A DNA stretch of 64,000 nucleotides from JANMOK01 sp031415055 (GTDB lineage: Bacteria; Pseudomonadota; Alphaproteobacteria; Rhodobacterales; Rhodobacteraceae): NCBI GenBank assembly GCA_031415055.1, contig JANOQZ010000024.1, positions 62,001 through 126,000 on the forward strand, given 5' to 3'. Below, one piece after another: positions 34,526 through 42,766 of this stretch; the stretch's first letter is position 1; the number at the start of each line of letters is the position of its first letter. The notes under the pieces were generated by a model. The model saw nothing but the letters and a program-made list of their open reading frames with translations. It searched no databases and was not told the origin of the DNA. The translations under genes and the position numbers were made by a program.

Positions 34526-34609
34526 ATACCGTATCCGATGTTTATATATCGAATATAGTATATAGACATACTGAATACAAGGACTTATATACTGTTTGCG
34601 ATGTTTTTA
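34526..34609. promoter_or_regulatory. Divergent AT-rich control region with two 21-bp direct repeats
   Basis: Repeats begin at about 34526 (TATACCGTATCCGATGTTTA) and 34589 (TATACTGTTTGCGATGTTTT), 17 of 21 positions identical, starts 63 bp apart. They flank the promoter zone between the transposase (minus) and DUF6471 (plus) genes. Such spaced direct repeats suggest operators for a small regulator, perhaps the DUF6471 protein itself. Confidence 0.5.
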
Positions 34610-34624
34610 TTGCAAAGGTGATAT

Positions 34625-34849
34625 ATGCCCGACCAAAACGAGTGGGAATCCTTGTCTGCGAACTTGCTAAGGGCTGAATTGAAGCGAAAGGGCGTGACTT
34701 ACGCCCAACTTGTCGAGAAGCTTGCGGAAATTGGAATCAGCGAGAAACAAGCCAATGTCGCAAACAAGCTTTCACGCGGAAAGTTTACAGCCGCGTTTAT
34801 GTTGCAATGCTTAAAGGCTATAGGGACGGACGTTTTGCACTTGGCCTGA
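34625..34849 (+). CDS. DUF6471 domain protein, probable small HTH regulator
   Basis: 74 residues with a helix-turn-helix-like arrangement: LLRAELKRKGVTYAQLVEKL followed by EKQANVANKLSRGKFTAAFM. This matches the DUF6471 family found on plasmids and mobile regions of alphaproteobacteria. A strong AAAGGTG ribosome site precedes the ATG. It is divergent from the transposase across the repeat-bearing control region, and its stop overlaps the next start (TGATG), so the downstream membrane protein is coupled. DNA binding is inferred from fold resemblance. Confidence 0.7.
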   Translation: MPDQNEWESLSANLLRAELKRKGVTYAQLVEKLAEIGISEKQANVANKLSRGKFTAAFMLQCLKAIGTDVLHLA

Positions 34850-35670
34850 TGATTGGGATTGGCGCTGCGCTCTTGTTTGTTGGCTGGCTAGCATCAACTA
34901 ATTGCCAAATAGACTCCGCCAATCAGAACTGCCGCCCACAAACTAACGCAACCGATGATATAGGCGTAGTCCCAAAAGCCGGGCAAGAAATGTCTAGCGG
35001 CCAAGTTGACGCCCCAGATACTGAAACTGACCCCAAATACTACGAACGCCAAGACCTTAAGGCCCAGCAAGGCATGGCGGACTCGACTAAATGGATCGTC
35101 TGGTTGACCGGCGTGTCCATGGCCCTCAGTCTTGTTGGTGCTGGACTTTTGGTCTGGACCTTGCAGGAAACCCGCAAAACTTCCCGCGCCGCAGTCAAGG
35201 CAAACAAGATCGCCCGCAAAGTCGGCGAGCGTCAGGTTCGGGCGTATGTTTTCATTGAGCGCGCTACTTTGGTTGGTGTCAGCGATGGCGCGCCAGAGGT
35301 CCGCTTCAGAGTTAGAAACTACGGGCAAAGCCCCGCCAGACAATGCAGTCTCACCTATGGATATTCGGGCGGAATTATCATGGAGATTGAGGTTGACACA
35401 TCTGACTTGGGAGATATTTCCCGATTGGGTGATTTGGGGCCAGGCCAAGTTGTCGGATCGTGGCATAAACTGGAAATTGGGCCAATTAATACTGCCAACG
35501 GTCTGACCGCAGCAGGCTTCGCCGCCACGCTGAAAATTCACAGCGCAGTTCGGTATCGTGACGTTTTCGACAATGAATGCGAGAGCATTATCACCCACGA
35601 GAGTAGAAAGCACCAAGCTATCGTGGACGGTGATCTCAGCCTTGCCAGCACAGGAAATCGCAGCACATAG
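34849..35670 (+). CDS. Membrane protein of unknown function with a C-terminal beta-rich domain
   Basis: About 273 residues. There are two membrane segments (roughly 2-17 and 82-105, the latter within KWIVWLTGVSMALSLVGAG) separated by a hydrophilic, acidic loop with one cysteine pair. After the second segment come a short basic helix (KANKIARKVGERQ) and a beta-rich domain opening with RAYVFIERATL and RFRVRNYGQSPARQC. Proteins with this tail are frequent in integrated elements, but no function is known. I chose the ATG overlapping the DUF6471 stop; an earlier ATG at 34807 is also in frame. Confidence 0.55.
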   Translation: MIGIGAALLFVGWLASTNCQIDSANQNCRPQTNATDDIGVVPKAGQEMSSGQVDAPDTETDPKYYERQDLKAQQGMADSTKWIVWLTGVSMALSLVGAGLLVWTLQETRKTSRAAVKANKIARKVGERQVRAYVFIERATLVGVSDGAPEVRFRVRNYGQSPARQCSLTYGYSGGIIMEIEVDTSDLGDISRLGDLGPGQVVGSWHKLEIGPINTANGLTAAGFAATLKIHSAVRYRDVFDNECESIITHESRKHQAIVDGDLSLASTGNRST

Positions 35671-35734
35671 CACTGCCACCCTAATCATGGCTCACCTTGG
35701 TGCGTTTGATACATAAGGCCGGATTTTTTCGACT

Positions 35735-35758
35735 AAAATTTTTCGAGAAAAATTTTCC
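35735..35758. repeat. AT-rich 22-bp palindrome, right of the transposase unit
   Basis: Perfect 10-bp arms AAAATTTTTC and GAAAAATTTT around GA, then CC. With the copy at 33123 it brackets 2.6 kb containing the unknown protein, the transposase, DUF6471 and the membrane protein. Confidence 0.75.
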
Positions 35759-35777
35759 TTAAGACGCGTGCGAGAGA

Positions 35778-35999
35778 TTAACTCGCAGGCTTCATCCGCG
35801 TCACTTTGTAGACAACCCCGAACCGATCATAAGTCGTCCAATCGCCGACTTGTACGTCATTTTCAAAATATCCAGATCGCATTTTCACACCATCCTTGCG
35901 AAACCACTCCCAATACCCCTCGGCCACACCATCGCGCATCTGGCCGCGTGCCCAGACACTGCCGTCGCGATGCAATTTGACATAGGCGAGTGTTTCCAT
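35778..35999 (-). CDS. Small MORN-repeat/YwqK-like protein
   Basis: 73 residues with two to three MORN-like repeats (GQMRDGVAEGYWEWFRKDG, GYFENDVQVGDWTTY). This fits the YwqK-type family sometimes annotated as an antitoxin in other bacteria. No toxin partner is visible here, so that label should not be taken literally. It begins 3 bp after the MFS gene stop on the same strand, and probably forms an operon with the MFS and endonuclease-like genes upstream. Confidence 0.6.
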   Translation of the reverse strand: METLAYVKLHRDGSVWARGQMRDGVAEGYWEWFRKDGVKMRSGYFENDVQVGDWTTYDRFGVVYKVTRMKPAS

Positions 36000-36002
36000 A
36001 AC

Positions 36003-37175
36003 TCAAGACACCCTGCCAACCCGCCGCACCAGCAACAACGACAGCAAAAATACCGGCACCAACAGACCAAAGGCCAGCTTAATCCCCCAACCTTCCGCCA
36101 CATACCCAACCAACGGCGGGGCCAGCAACATCGCAACACCTGTCATCAAATTGACCGAGGCCACATTGTCGGATGCCGACCTGTCTCCCACTTTTGCCGC
36201 CGCCGTAATCATCAACGGGTACAGGCTGCATATGCCCAAACCGATCAGGGCAAAACCCGCCAAAGCCACCCAATAATAACCGGCGAGCACCACACAAAAA
36301 ACTCCCAGCAATCCGATCACCAGCAAAACAAATGTCGCCCGTGTTGGCCCAAACCGAACATTCCATCCATCGGCAAACAAGCGCCCAATCGTCAGCGCCA
36401 ACAGAAAAATCGACAACGACAAAGTATCGACCCACGTCGGGGCGTCAAATGTGTCGCGCATGTAAATGACCGACCAACTTTGCGTTGTTAACTGGCCAAA
36501 GCCGCCTGCCAAGCCAAAAGTGACAAATATCAGAACCGGCCAAGTCGGCCAGGCAACAACCTTGCGCACTTGGCCGACATATTCCCGCGTCTGCGCCGCC
36601 TGCATCGGCCAAATCAGCAGCCACGTTGTCAGTAAAACCGGCGGAATGAACCACGCAAAATGCACCATCGGGCTTATTTCGGCCTCGCGGGCGTATACGG
36701 CTATCAGGGCGGTCAATAGGAACCCAGCGCTCCACCAACCATGACATCGACTCATGATCCGCTGGCCGGTCTCGGCCTCAAAGCGGTCGGCCTCCACATT
36801 CATCGCCACGTTGAAAACCGACCAAGGAATGCCAAAAAGAAACCCCGCCAGAAACAACGTCCATTGCCCGACGGCGACTGAATGCAGCCACACGGTGACC
36901 GGTATAAGCGGCAACCCGACCAGAAATACCAGCCGCGTGCCCAATACTTCAATGATGCGCCCCGAAACCAGATAACACAGCAAGCCGCTGATAAATGCGC
37001 CCAAAAGTGCCACGCCCAAAGCGCCTTCGCTCAAACCAAGACTGGTTTGAAAATCGGCGATCCGCGAGGTCAGGCTACCGCCCGCTACGGCTTGCACAAA
37101 AAATATCGCCATAATCACCGCACCGCGCCAATCCTTGGCGACGACCGTATTTTCACCCCCTGAAACCTGCGTCAC
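36003..37175 (-). CDS. MFS transporter
   Basis: About 390 residues, 12 membrane helices in two halves. The N-terminal half carries TSRIADFQTSLGLSEGALG and SGRIIEVLGTR, typical of the FucP/YbjJ-like branch of the major facilitator superfamily. The substrate cannot be inferred. I chose the GTG at 37175, with GAGG 9 bp upstream overlapping the previous stop codon. A start at 37238 would overlap the upstream gene by 56 bp and add a polar tail. It follows the endonuclease-like gene after 7 bp. Confidence 0.8.
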   Translation of the reverse strand: MTQVSGGENTVVAKDWRGAVIMAIFFVQAVAGGSLTSRIADFQTSLGLSEGALGVALLGAFISGLLCYLVSGRIIEVLGTRLVFLVGLPLIPVTVWLHSVAVGQWTLFLAGFLFGIPWSVFNVAMNVEADRFEAETGQRIMSRCHGWWSAGFLLTALIAVYAREAEISPMVHFAWFIPPVLLTTWLLIWPMQAAQTREYVGQVRKVVAWPTWPVLIFVTFGLAGGFGQLTTQSWSVIYMRDTFDAPTWVDTLSLSIFLLALTIGRLFADGWNVRFGPTRATFVLLVIGLLGVFCVVLAGYYWVALAGFALIGLGICSLYPLMITAAAKVGDRSASDNVASVNLMTGVAMLLAPPLVGYVAEGWGIKLAFGLLVPVFLLSLLLVRRVGRVS

Positions 37176-37182
37176 AGCCGCC

Positions 37183-38130
37183 TCAAAACACAATCGTCGC
37201 GGCAATTGCCCGGTGATCCGAGGGCCATGGTTTGACAACTACGTCGGCAACCCCCTCCGCTTCGCCCAAAACTGCAACACCGGTAGTATGCACCGATGGC
37301 CCCCGCACAAACACAAAGTCAATCCGATCCTGATGATCGTCTGCAGCCTTGGGGTCGCCAAATGGCGTCCAAGTATAAGCGGTCTTCGTCACTTCATCGG
37401 GATAAACCGCCCGCAATGCATCGATAAACCCCATCGCCTCAATCGCTTTTGTCATCGGAAATTCTACCTTGATTGGCACGTTTCCGGCCGCAACCGCTGC
37501 CACAGTCCAATCGCGAAACGACGGCTCGTTAAAATCGCCAAAAATGAACGCCACGTCTGCGCCCTCCGCAGCATCCAAATCCGCCTTCAGCAAAGCCAAG
37601 GCCTCGCCCCGCGTCGCGCTTGCCGCCGCAATCGCTTCTGCTTCCGTGCTCAAAAACGGCGCATCGCCATATTCAATATTCAGAAGCTGGTAAGGTTGAT
37701 AAGGCGAGTCATCCAGATGAATGTTGAAGGCCCAAACTTTCTGCCCGTCAATGTCAATTTCCACCCCCAATCCATTCGGCGTAACTTGCCCAATTGGGTA
37801 ACGGCTCAAAATAGCGTTAGACCAATTTGCCGCGTTTTCTACCGTTTGATCGAAAAAATAATACCCCAATGCCGCCGCCAATTCCGCCGCCCGACTTTCC
37901 CCCAAGGGCGGGCACAGATTGGCCGTGCAATCGGGCCCCTCCCACTTCGTCTCTTGAACACCAATGATATCCGCACCACTGGCCAAAATGACCGCCAATG
38001 TCTCGCCAATCGGCTTGTCCTCGTTCGCCCCGGCGCCCCACATATTGAACGTCATGATCGTCAGGCGCGATTCCGCCATCGCCGTGCCTGCAGCGAAAAC
38101 ACTCAAAAACACGGCAATCAAATGGCGCAT
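37183..38130 (-). CDS. Periplasmic endonuclease/exonuclease/phosphatase family protein
   Basis: 315 residues with a clear signal peptide (MRHLIAVFLSVFAAGTAMA, cleavage near 20). The EEP fold motifs are LTIMTFNMWGAG, GVQETKW (metal-binding Glu), IFGDFNEPS (catalytic Asp/Asn) and PSDHRAIAATI (catalytic Asp-His). Family members hydrolyse nucleic acids, phosphoinositides or sphingomyelin. Export suggests extracellular phosphate or nucleotide scavenging, which is inference. It is first in the unit with the MFS transporter and the YwqK-like gene. Confidence 0.82.
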   Translation of the reverse strand: MRHLIAVFLSVFAAGTAMAESRLTIMTFNMWGAGANEDKPIGETLAVILASGADIIGVQETKWEGPDCTANLCPPLGESRAAELAAALGYYFFDQTVENAANWSNAILSRYPIGQVTPNGLGVEIDIDGQKVWAFNIHLDDSPYQPYQLLNIEYGDAPFLSTEAEAIAAASATRGEALALLKADLDAAEGADVAFIFGDFNEPSFRDWTVAAVAAGNVPIKVEFPMTKAIEAMGFIDALRAVYPDEVTKTAYTWTPFGDPKAADDHQDRIDFVFVRGPSVHTTGVAVLGEAEGVADVVVKPWPSDHRAIAATIVF

Positions 38131-38287
38131 TCCAGCCTCCCCAAGGGTGAAACCCTACTGTCACACGCTCTAGCGCGCTTTCAAAGTACTCTCCTGCCGC
38201 AAATGCGCCCGTCCGCGACGTCTTCGCACGGTTTCCCTCTTTCCCACCCGCCCAGACTGCCCTAGGGAAAACCAAAAGGACCACGCT

Positions 38288-40324
38288 TTGAGCAGCAAAG
38301 ACCCTCTCGTTATCTTCACACCCTCCGGCAAACGCGGCCATTTCGCAGTTGGAACCCCAATTCTGACCGCTGCCCGTGCCCTCGGCGTCGATCTCGATTC
38401 GGTTTGCGGCGGGCGCGGCATCTGCTCGAAATGCCAAATCACCCCGGCTTTCGGCGACTTCCCCAAACACGGCATCACCGTGCAAAAAACCGCCCTCAGC
38501 GAATGGAACGCTGTCGAGGAACGCTACGACACAATCCGCGGCCTGCCCAAAGGCCGCCGCCTTGGCTGCCAAGCGCAAGTCATAAGCGATGTCGTGATCG
38601 ACGTGCCGCCGGAAAGCCAGGTCCACAAACAGGTCGTCAGGAAACGCGTCGAAGCCCGCAAAATCGAAATGGACCCAGCGACACGGCTGTACTACGTCGA
38701 AGTCGAAGAACCCGACATGCATTCGCCCTCGGGCGACATGGAACGCCTGATCCATGCGCTCCAAACCCAATGGGGCTTGACCCAAGTCGAAGCCGACCTG
38801 CGCACCCTGCAAATCGTCCAAAAAGCCCTGCGCAAAGGCGATTGGAAAGTCACTTGCGCGATCAATTCCGAAAGTGCGCATGGCGAGGCCCGTATCCTGC
38901 ATGTCTGGCCCGGCTTCTATGACGGCTCGATCTATGGCCTTGCCGTGGACCTCGGCTCGACCACCATCGCGGCGCATTTGTGCGACCTTCACTCCGGCGA
39001 AGTCAAAGCATCCTCGGGCATCATGAATCCCCAAATCCGCTTTGGTGAAGATTTGATGAGCCGGGTCTCCTATGTGATGATGAACCCCGGCGGCGACAAG
39101 GAAATGACCCGCGCCGTGCGCGAAGGCATCAACGGCCTGTTCGCTACACTGGCCAAAGAGGCGGGCATCACCACCGACCTGATCTTTGAGGTCGTTTTGG
39201 TCGGCAACCCGGTCATGCTGCACCTTTTCCTCGGCATCGATCCGGTTGAACTCGGCCAAGCGCCGTTTGCACTGGCATCATCGGATTCGATGAACCTCTG
39301 GACCAGCGAGGTGGACCTGAAACTCCACCCCAACGCCCGCCTCTACATCCTGCCCTGCATCGCCGGTCACGTCGGGGCCGACGCAGCTGCTGTGACGCTC
39401 AGCGAGTCCCCGTACACGTCCGAAGACCTGATGCTGGTCGTCGATGTCGGCACCAATGCCGAAATCCAGCTCGGCAACAAACACAAACTGCTCGCCTGTT
39501 CCTCCCCCACCGGCCCGGCCTTTGAAGGCGCACAAATCTCTTCCGGCCAACGCGCCGCACCCGGTGCCATCGAACGCGTGGAAATCGACCCGATTACCAA
39601 AGAGCCCCGCTTCAAAGTCATAGGCTCCGATCTCTGGTCCACCGACGTCGGCTACCAAGATGCCACCCTGACCACCGGCGTCACCGGAATTTGCGGCTCT
39701 GGCATCATCGAAGCCATTGCCGAAATGCGCATCGCCGGGCTGGTCGACGCCACCGGCCTGATCGGCTCAACCGAACAAACCGGCACGGCCCGCATCATCC
39801 CCGATGGTCGCACCCATTCCTACATCCTGCACGACGGCCGCCCGCACGGCCCGCTGATCACCGTCACCAACGCCGACATCCGCGCCATTCAACTGGCCAA
39901 AGCCGCGCTCTATGCCGGTGCCCGCCTATTGATGGACCAGATGCAGGTCGATACAGTCGATCGTGTCATCCTCGCCGGTGCCTTCGGTGCCCATATCTCG
40001 CCCAAACACGCGATGATCCTCGGCATGATCCCGGATTGCCCGCTTGATAAAGTCTCCTCCGCCGGCAACGCCGCAGGGACCGGAGCGCGAATAGCGCTCC
40101 TCAACAAATCCTCACGCCGCGAAATCGAAACCGTGGTGCGCCAAATCCACAAAATCGAAACGGCAGTCGAGCCGCGCTTTCAGGAACATTTCGTCGCCGC
40201 CTCCGCCATTCCCCATGCGTCCGACCCATTTCCCAACCTCGCCAAAATCGTTACTCTGCCCAGTGTCGCCTTCAATACCCGCGGCGAAGGGTCTGATGGT
40301 GGCCGCAAACGACGCCGAACCTAG
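38288..40324 (+). CDS. RACo-like corrinoid activation protein (2Fe-2S plus ASKHA/DUF4445)
   Basis: 678 residues. The N-terminal ferredoxin domain has C40-x5-C46-x2-C49 and Cys94 as 2Fe-2S ligands. A linker then leads to the ASKHA ATPase region with GLAVDLGSTTIAAHL, DVGTNAEIQLG, GICGSGIIEAIAEM and ILAGAFGAHI. Such proteins use ATP to re-reduce Co(II) corrinoid proteins that fall out of methyl-transfer cycles. The natural partner is the methyltransferase at 32076-33005. The start is TTG at 38288, with AAAGGA about 9 bp upstream. The corrinoid protein itself is absent from the window. Confidence 0.85.
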   Translation: MSSKDPLVIFTPSGKRGHFAVGTPILTAARALGVDLDSVCGGRGICSKCQITPAFGDFPKHGITVQKTALSEWNAVEERYDTIRGLPKGRRLGCQAQVISDVVIDVPPESQVHKQVVRKRVEARKIEMDPATRLYYVEVEEPDMHSPSGDMERLIHALQTQWGLTQVEADLRTLQIVQKALRKGDWKVTCAINSESAHGEARILHVWPGFYDGSIYGLAVDLGSTTIAAHLCDLHSGEVKASSGIMNPQIRFGEDLMSRVSYVMMNPGGDKEMTRAVREGINGLFATLAKEAGITTDLIFEVVLVGNPVMLHLFLGIDPVELGQAPFALASSDSMNLWTSEVDLKLHPNARLYILPCIAGHVGADAAAVTLSESPYTSEDLMLVVDVGTNAEIQLGNKHKLLACSSPTGPAFEGAQISSGQRAAPGAIERVEIDPITKEPRFKVIGSDLWSTDVGYQDATLTTGVTGICGSGIIEAIAEMRIAGLVDATGLIGSTEQTGTARIIPDGRTHSYILHDGRPHGPLITVTNADIRAIQLAKAALYAGARLLMDQMQVDTVDRVILAGAFGAHISPKHAMILGMIPDCPLDKVSSAGNAAGTGARIALLNKSSRREIETVVRQIHKIETAVEPRFQEHFVAASAIPHASDPFPNLAKIVTLPSVAFNTRGEGSDGGRKRRRT

Positions 40325-40427
40325 GCGTCCGAGCAACACAATTGCTTGAAATCACAAGTTTTCCTTGTGCAACGCTGGAAATTCCCAGCCAGTATTGCTA
40401 CGTTACGACCAAATATAGGAGCAAACG

Positions 40428-41357
40428 TTGAAAAGCATCCATGCCGCACTGCTTTTGACCTGCGCTTTTCCGTATGCCGCCTGTGCTCAATCGTTCCCGC
40501 CGGGGTTCTTTGCCAAAGGCTCGACCGGCATCGACTATTATCAGCCCAATGACGGCGGTGACGGCACGACACTGGCTTATATCGACGCAACATTCGGCTA
40601 TGACGGTGCCGCCGCCGGTTCGGCCTTCGCGCTCGGTTTCCAGGTTGATGTGCTGGCGCTGCGCGAACTTGACGGCGGATCGCTGGAGCGCAGTTCGCTC
40701 TACCCGTGGATATTCTACGATGCCCCGTTTGGCCGTTTCAGCCTTGGCCGCACGCGTCCGCTGGCCGAGGATTACCTGTCACCGTCACGTTTCCTCAGCG
40801 GTTATGCGCTGAACCGATTTATCTATACCGGTCTGCTCGGCAGCCCGCTGACGGGCGTGCGGGTTAGCGAAGAAGCCGATCTGTTGTCGCTGCGTTTTGA
40901 TGGCGGTTCCGGGGCCATTCGTTACGGCGTCTCCTACTCCGACGTCGAAGATTTGGACGGCGATGCCGTATCGGCAGCGCTGGGCTATTCACTTGGCAAC
41001 ACCGAATTCGGCTTGGTCTATGAAAACATCAGAACCAGCACCTCCGAATTCGATTTCTACGGTGCCTCGGTTGTCAGCACGCTTGGCAACGCCCGTCTCG
41101 GTGCCCGCTACAACAGCGGTTCGATTATCAGCAGCGATTCCCGTATCTTTAACCTGTCGCTCGACTATGCTTTGTCCGACCAGTTTGACATTGGCGGTGC
41201 CTATACCAACGTCAATGACGGGGCTTCGACCAATGATCTGACCCATGTCTATGCCGCCTACGAAATGCTGCCCGGCCTTACCGGCGAACTCGGCTATTCC
41301 TACTCGGATGCCGAAGACATCATCGTCGGCGCTGTCCGTTATGGTTTTGATTTCTAG
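40428..41357 (+). CDS. Porin-like outer-membrane beta-barrel protein
   Basis: 309 residues: a signal peptide (MKSIHAALLLTCAFPYAACA), then alternating beta-strands with many Tyr/Gly/Asp positions (YGVSYSDVEDLDGDAVSAAL, ELGYSYSDAED), ending in the outer-membrane C-terminal signature YGFDF with terminal Phe. This fits the gram-negative porin_4-like group. The start is TTG at 40428 with AGGAG upstream. A CACAAG-TTTTC-CTTGTG hairpin lies in the 103-bp leader. Substrate unknown. Confidence 0.8.
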   Translation: MKSIHAALLLTCAFPYAACAQSFPPGFFAKGSTGIDYYQPNDGGDGTTLAYIDATFGYDGAAAGSAFALGFQVDVLALRELDGGSLERSSLYPWIFYDAPFGRFSLGRTRPLAEDYLSPSRFLSGYALNRFIYTGLLGSPLTGVRVSEEADLLSLRFDGGSGAIRYGVSYSDVEDLDGDAVSAALGYSLGNTEFGLVYENIRTSTSEFDFYGASVVSTLGNARLGARYNSGSIISSDSRIFNLSLDYALSDQFDIGGAYTNVNDGASTNDLTHVYAAYEMLPGLTGELGYSYSDAEDIIVGAVRYGFDF

Positions 41358-41458
41358 GACTTGATCACTCGAACGGTTGCTTCCCGCGTTAAGGGATGGC
41401 CTTTTTCCGGGCCGATCCTTGACCTTCCGTCCGACCCGTTCTACCAACCCCGCCAGTC

Positions 41459-41532
41459 GCGGGTGTAGCTCAATGGCAGAGCAGCAGCTTCCCAAGCTGA
41501 ATACGAGGGTTCGATTCCCTTCACCCGCTCCA
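41459..41532 (+). tRNA. tRNA-Gly (anticodon CCC)
   Basis: 74 bases including an encoded CCA. The acceptor stem GCGGGTG pairs with CACCCGC. The D arm contains GCTCAATGGCAGAGC, and the T arm has the TTCGATT loop. The anticodon loop TTCCCAA gives anticodon CCC, reading GGG codons; its stem begins with a G-A mismatch. It lies between the porin and the SRPBCC gene. Confidence 0.93.
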
Positions 41533-41617
41533 TTACCTTAGACACTGAAGTTTCCACTTGACTATCACCTACACATCCGCCAATACTGAAGTCGTAACTT
41601 CACTATTGGAGACGCCA

Positions 41618-42082
41618 ATGGCCAACATCCATGCCACTTTCACCGTCGAACGCAGCTATTCGCATGCACCGGAAATGGTCTTCGCCGCTTTCACCAATTC
41701 CGAAAAAATGCGCCGCTGGTTCGCCGACGGCGATCATCACGACGTCTTGGTATTTGTTCACGATTTTCGGGTCGGCGGGGCGCAAAATCTGAAATATCGC
41801 TTTAACGCCTCGACCCAGTTCAGCGGCGTCGAACTTTCCAACGATGGCGCCTATGAAGATATCGTCGCCAACGAACGCGTCGTCATCACCTCAACCATGA
41901 CCTTTGGCGACAAACGCATTTCGGTTTCGCTGATCACGCTGGAAATTGTCCCGGCCGCCAACGGCACGACGCTGACCTGCACCAACCAAAGCGTTTATTT
42001 TGACGGGGCCGACGGCCCGGAAATGCGCAAAATGGGCTGGCAGAGCCTGCTCGACAAACTGGCGCTGGAACTGGAAAAGTGA
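41618..42082 (+). CDS. SRPBCC/AHSA1-family protein
   Basis: 154 residues of the helix-grip (START-like) fold. TVERSYSHAPEMVFAAFTNSEKMRRW at the N terminus and GWQSLLDKLALEL at the C terminus are typical of AHSA1/YndB proteins that bind hydrophobic ligands. The ATG at 41618 has GGAG upstream. The frame opens 60 bp earlier, but that part is probably leader. It is coupled to the following ArsR gene; such pairs are common and of unknown function. Confidence 0.8.
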   Translation: MANIHATFTVERSYSHAPEMVFAAFTNSEKMRRWFADGDHHDVLVFVHDFRVGGAQNLKYRFNASTQFSGVELSNDGAYEDIVANERVVITSTMTFGDKRISVSLITLEIVPAANGTTLTCTNQSVYFDGADGPEMRKMGWQSLLDKLALELEK

Positions 42083-42387
42083 ACATTGCCAGCGTGTTCC
42101 ACGCTCTTGGTGACCCGACCCGCCGCGCTTTGGTCGAACGGTTGGGCAGCGGCCCGCAATCGGTATCACATCTGGCAGAACCTTTGAACATCACGCTGAC
42201 TGCTGTCAGCCAGCACCTGCAAATCCTGCAGGCCTGCGGTCTCGTCACCACCAGCAAATCTGGGCGAACCCGCAACTGCCGGGTCAATCCAGCGGGGTTT
42301 GTGCTGTTGGGCAACTGGCTTTCGTACCAGCAATCGCTGTGGTCGCGGCGGCTGGATCGTCTGGGCGACATTTTGGACCAGCCCTAA
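42079..42387 (+). CDS. ArsR-family transcriptional regulator
   Basis: 102 residues with a winged helix: FHALGDPTRRALVERLGSG, the recognition helix in LTAVSQHLQILQACGLV, then the wing KSGRTRNCRVNP. No cysteine metal site of the ArsR type is evident, placing it with the non-metal SRPBCC-linked regulators. It starts with GTG overlapping the SRPBCC stop by 4 bp and probably autoregulates the pair. Confidence 0.87.
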   Translation: MNIASVFHALGDPTRRALVERLGSGPQSVSHLAEPLNITLTAVSQHLQILQACGLVTTSKSGRTRNCRVNPAGFVLLGNWLSYQQSLWSRRLDRLGDILDQP

Positions 42388-42399
42388 CAGGGCCCGCAC

Positions 42400-42480
42400 C
42401 TAGCCGCCCCAGCCCTGCGCCACAATCGCCGCCGTCACCGCCGCCGCCAGAACCGCCTCGCCCGCTGCGTTCAAATGCGG
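42400..42480 (-). pseudogene. 3'-end remnant of the SGNH hydrolase gene
   Basis: The minus strand encodes HLNAAGEAVLAAAVTAAIVA then QGWGG and a TAG stop at 42400-42402. It is a 26-codon copy of the C terminus of the intact hydrolase ending at 42767. Bases 42407-42479 align without gaps to 42774-42846 with 5 mismatches in 73. The copy has its own stop and no upstream gene. It lies just past the ArsR stop, 287 bp from the intact gene. Confidence 0.8.
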
Positions 42481-42631
42481 GGCCCAAAGCAAAGGCCCTT
42501 TGGATCAACGCGGTAACTCTGAACGTGTTTCGCTTCGAGTGTTGAGATGTGTTGGCGGCAATCGGCTTTTTGAATTGATCAAATTGTCTGGATTTTTTTC
42601 AATGCCAGACGCCGACTCGGCCCCATCTTAC

Positions 42632-42686
42632 GGAAGATTTTTCCCGAAAAATCTTAAGACTTAAAAATTTTCGGGAAAATTTTTCC
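42632..42686. repeat. Pair of AT-rich 22-bp palindromes in a 379-bp gene gap
   Basis: The first palindrome has arms AAGATTTTTC/GAAAAATCTT around CC; the second has arms AAAAATTTTC/GAAAATTTTT around GG. They are joined by AAGACTT-type sequence, and the whole is bounded by GGAAG and TTTTTCC. The gap 42388-42766 also holds the hydrolase remnant and otherwise nothing I recognise. Confidence 0.75.
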
Positions 42687-42766
42687 TTATAAAATACAGT
42701 ACGTTAGTTAATATATTGTTACAAATTCGACCGGCCGGTCAACAATTTTAGACGTCACTCTCAACT

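Noticed and set aside
33500..34640. Terminal inverted repeats and target duplication for the IS1595-type transposase
   Set aside because: I compared sequence on both sides of the transposase and found no convincing matching ends, so I list a transposase gene and not a bounded insertion sequence.
35778..35999. Antitoxin of a toxin-antitoxin pair
   Set aside because: YwqK-like proteins are sometimes named antitoxins, but the neighbour is an MFS transporter and no toxin gene is adjacent.
37817..39259. Open frame of 480 codons on the minus strand across the RACo-like gene
   Set aside because: Antisense to the 2Fe-2S/ASKHA coding region and to the EEP gene start; low-complexity Asp/Phe/His composition and no recognisable motif.
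41378..41406. Terminator after the porin gene
   Set aside because: A TTTTT run follows a GC-rich stretch, but the possible stem pairs poorly; I did not list it.
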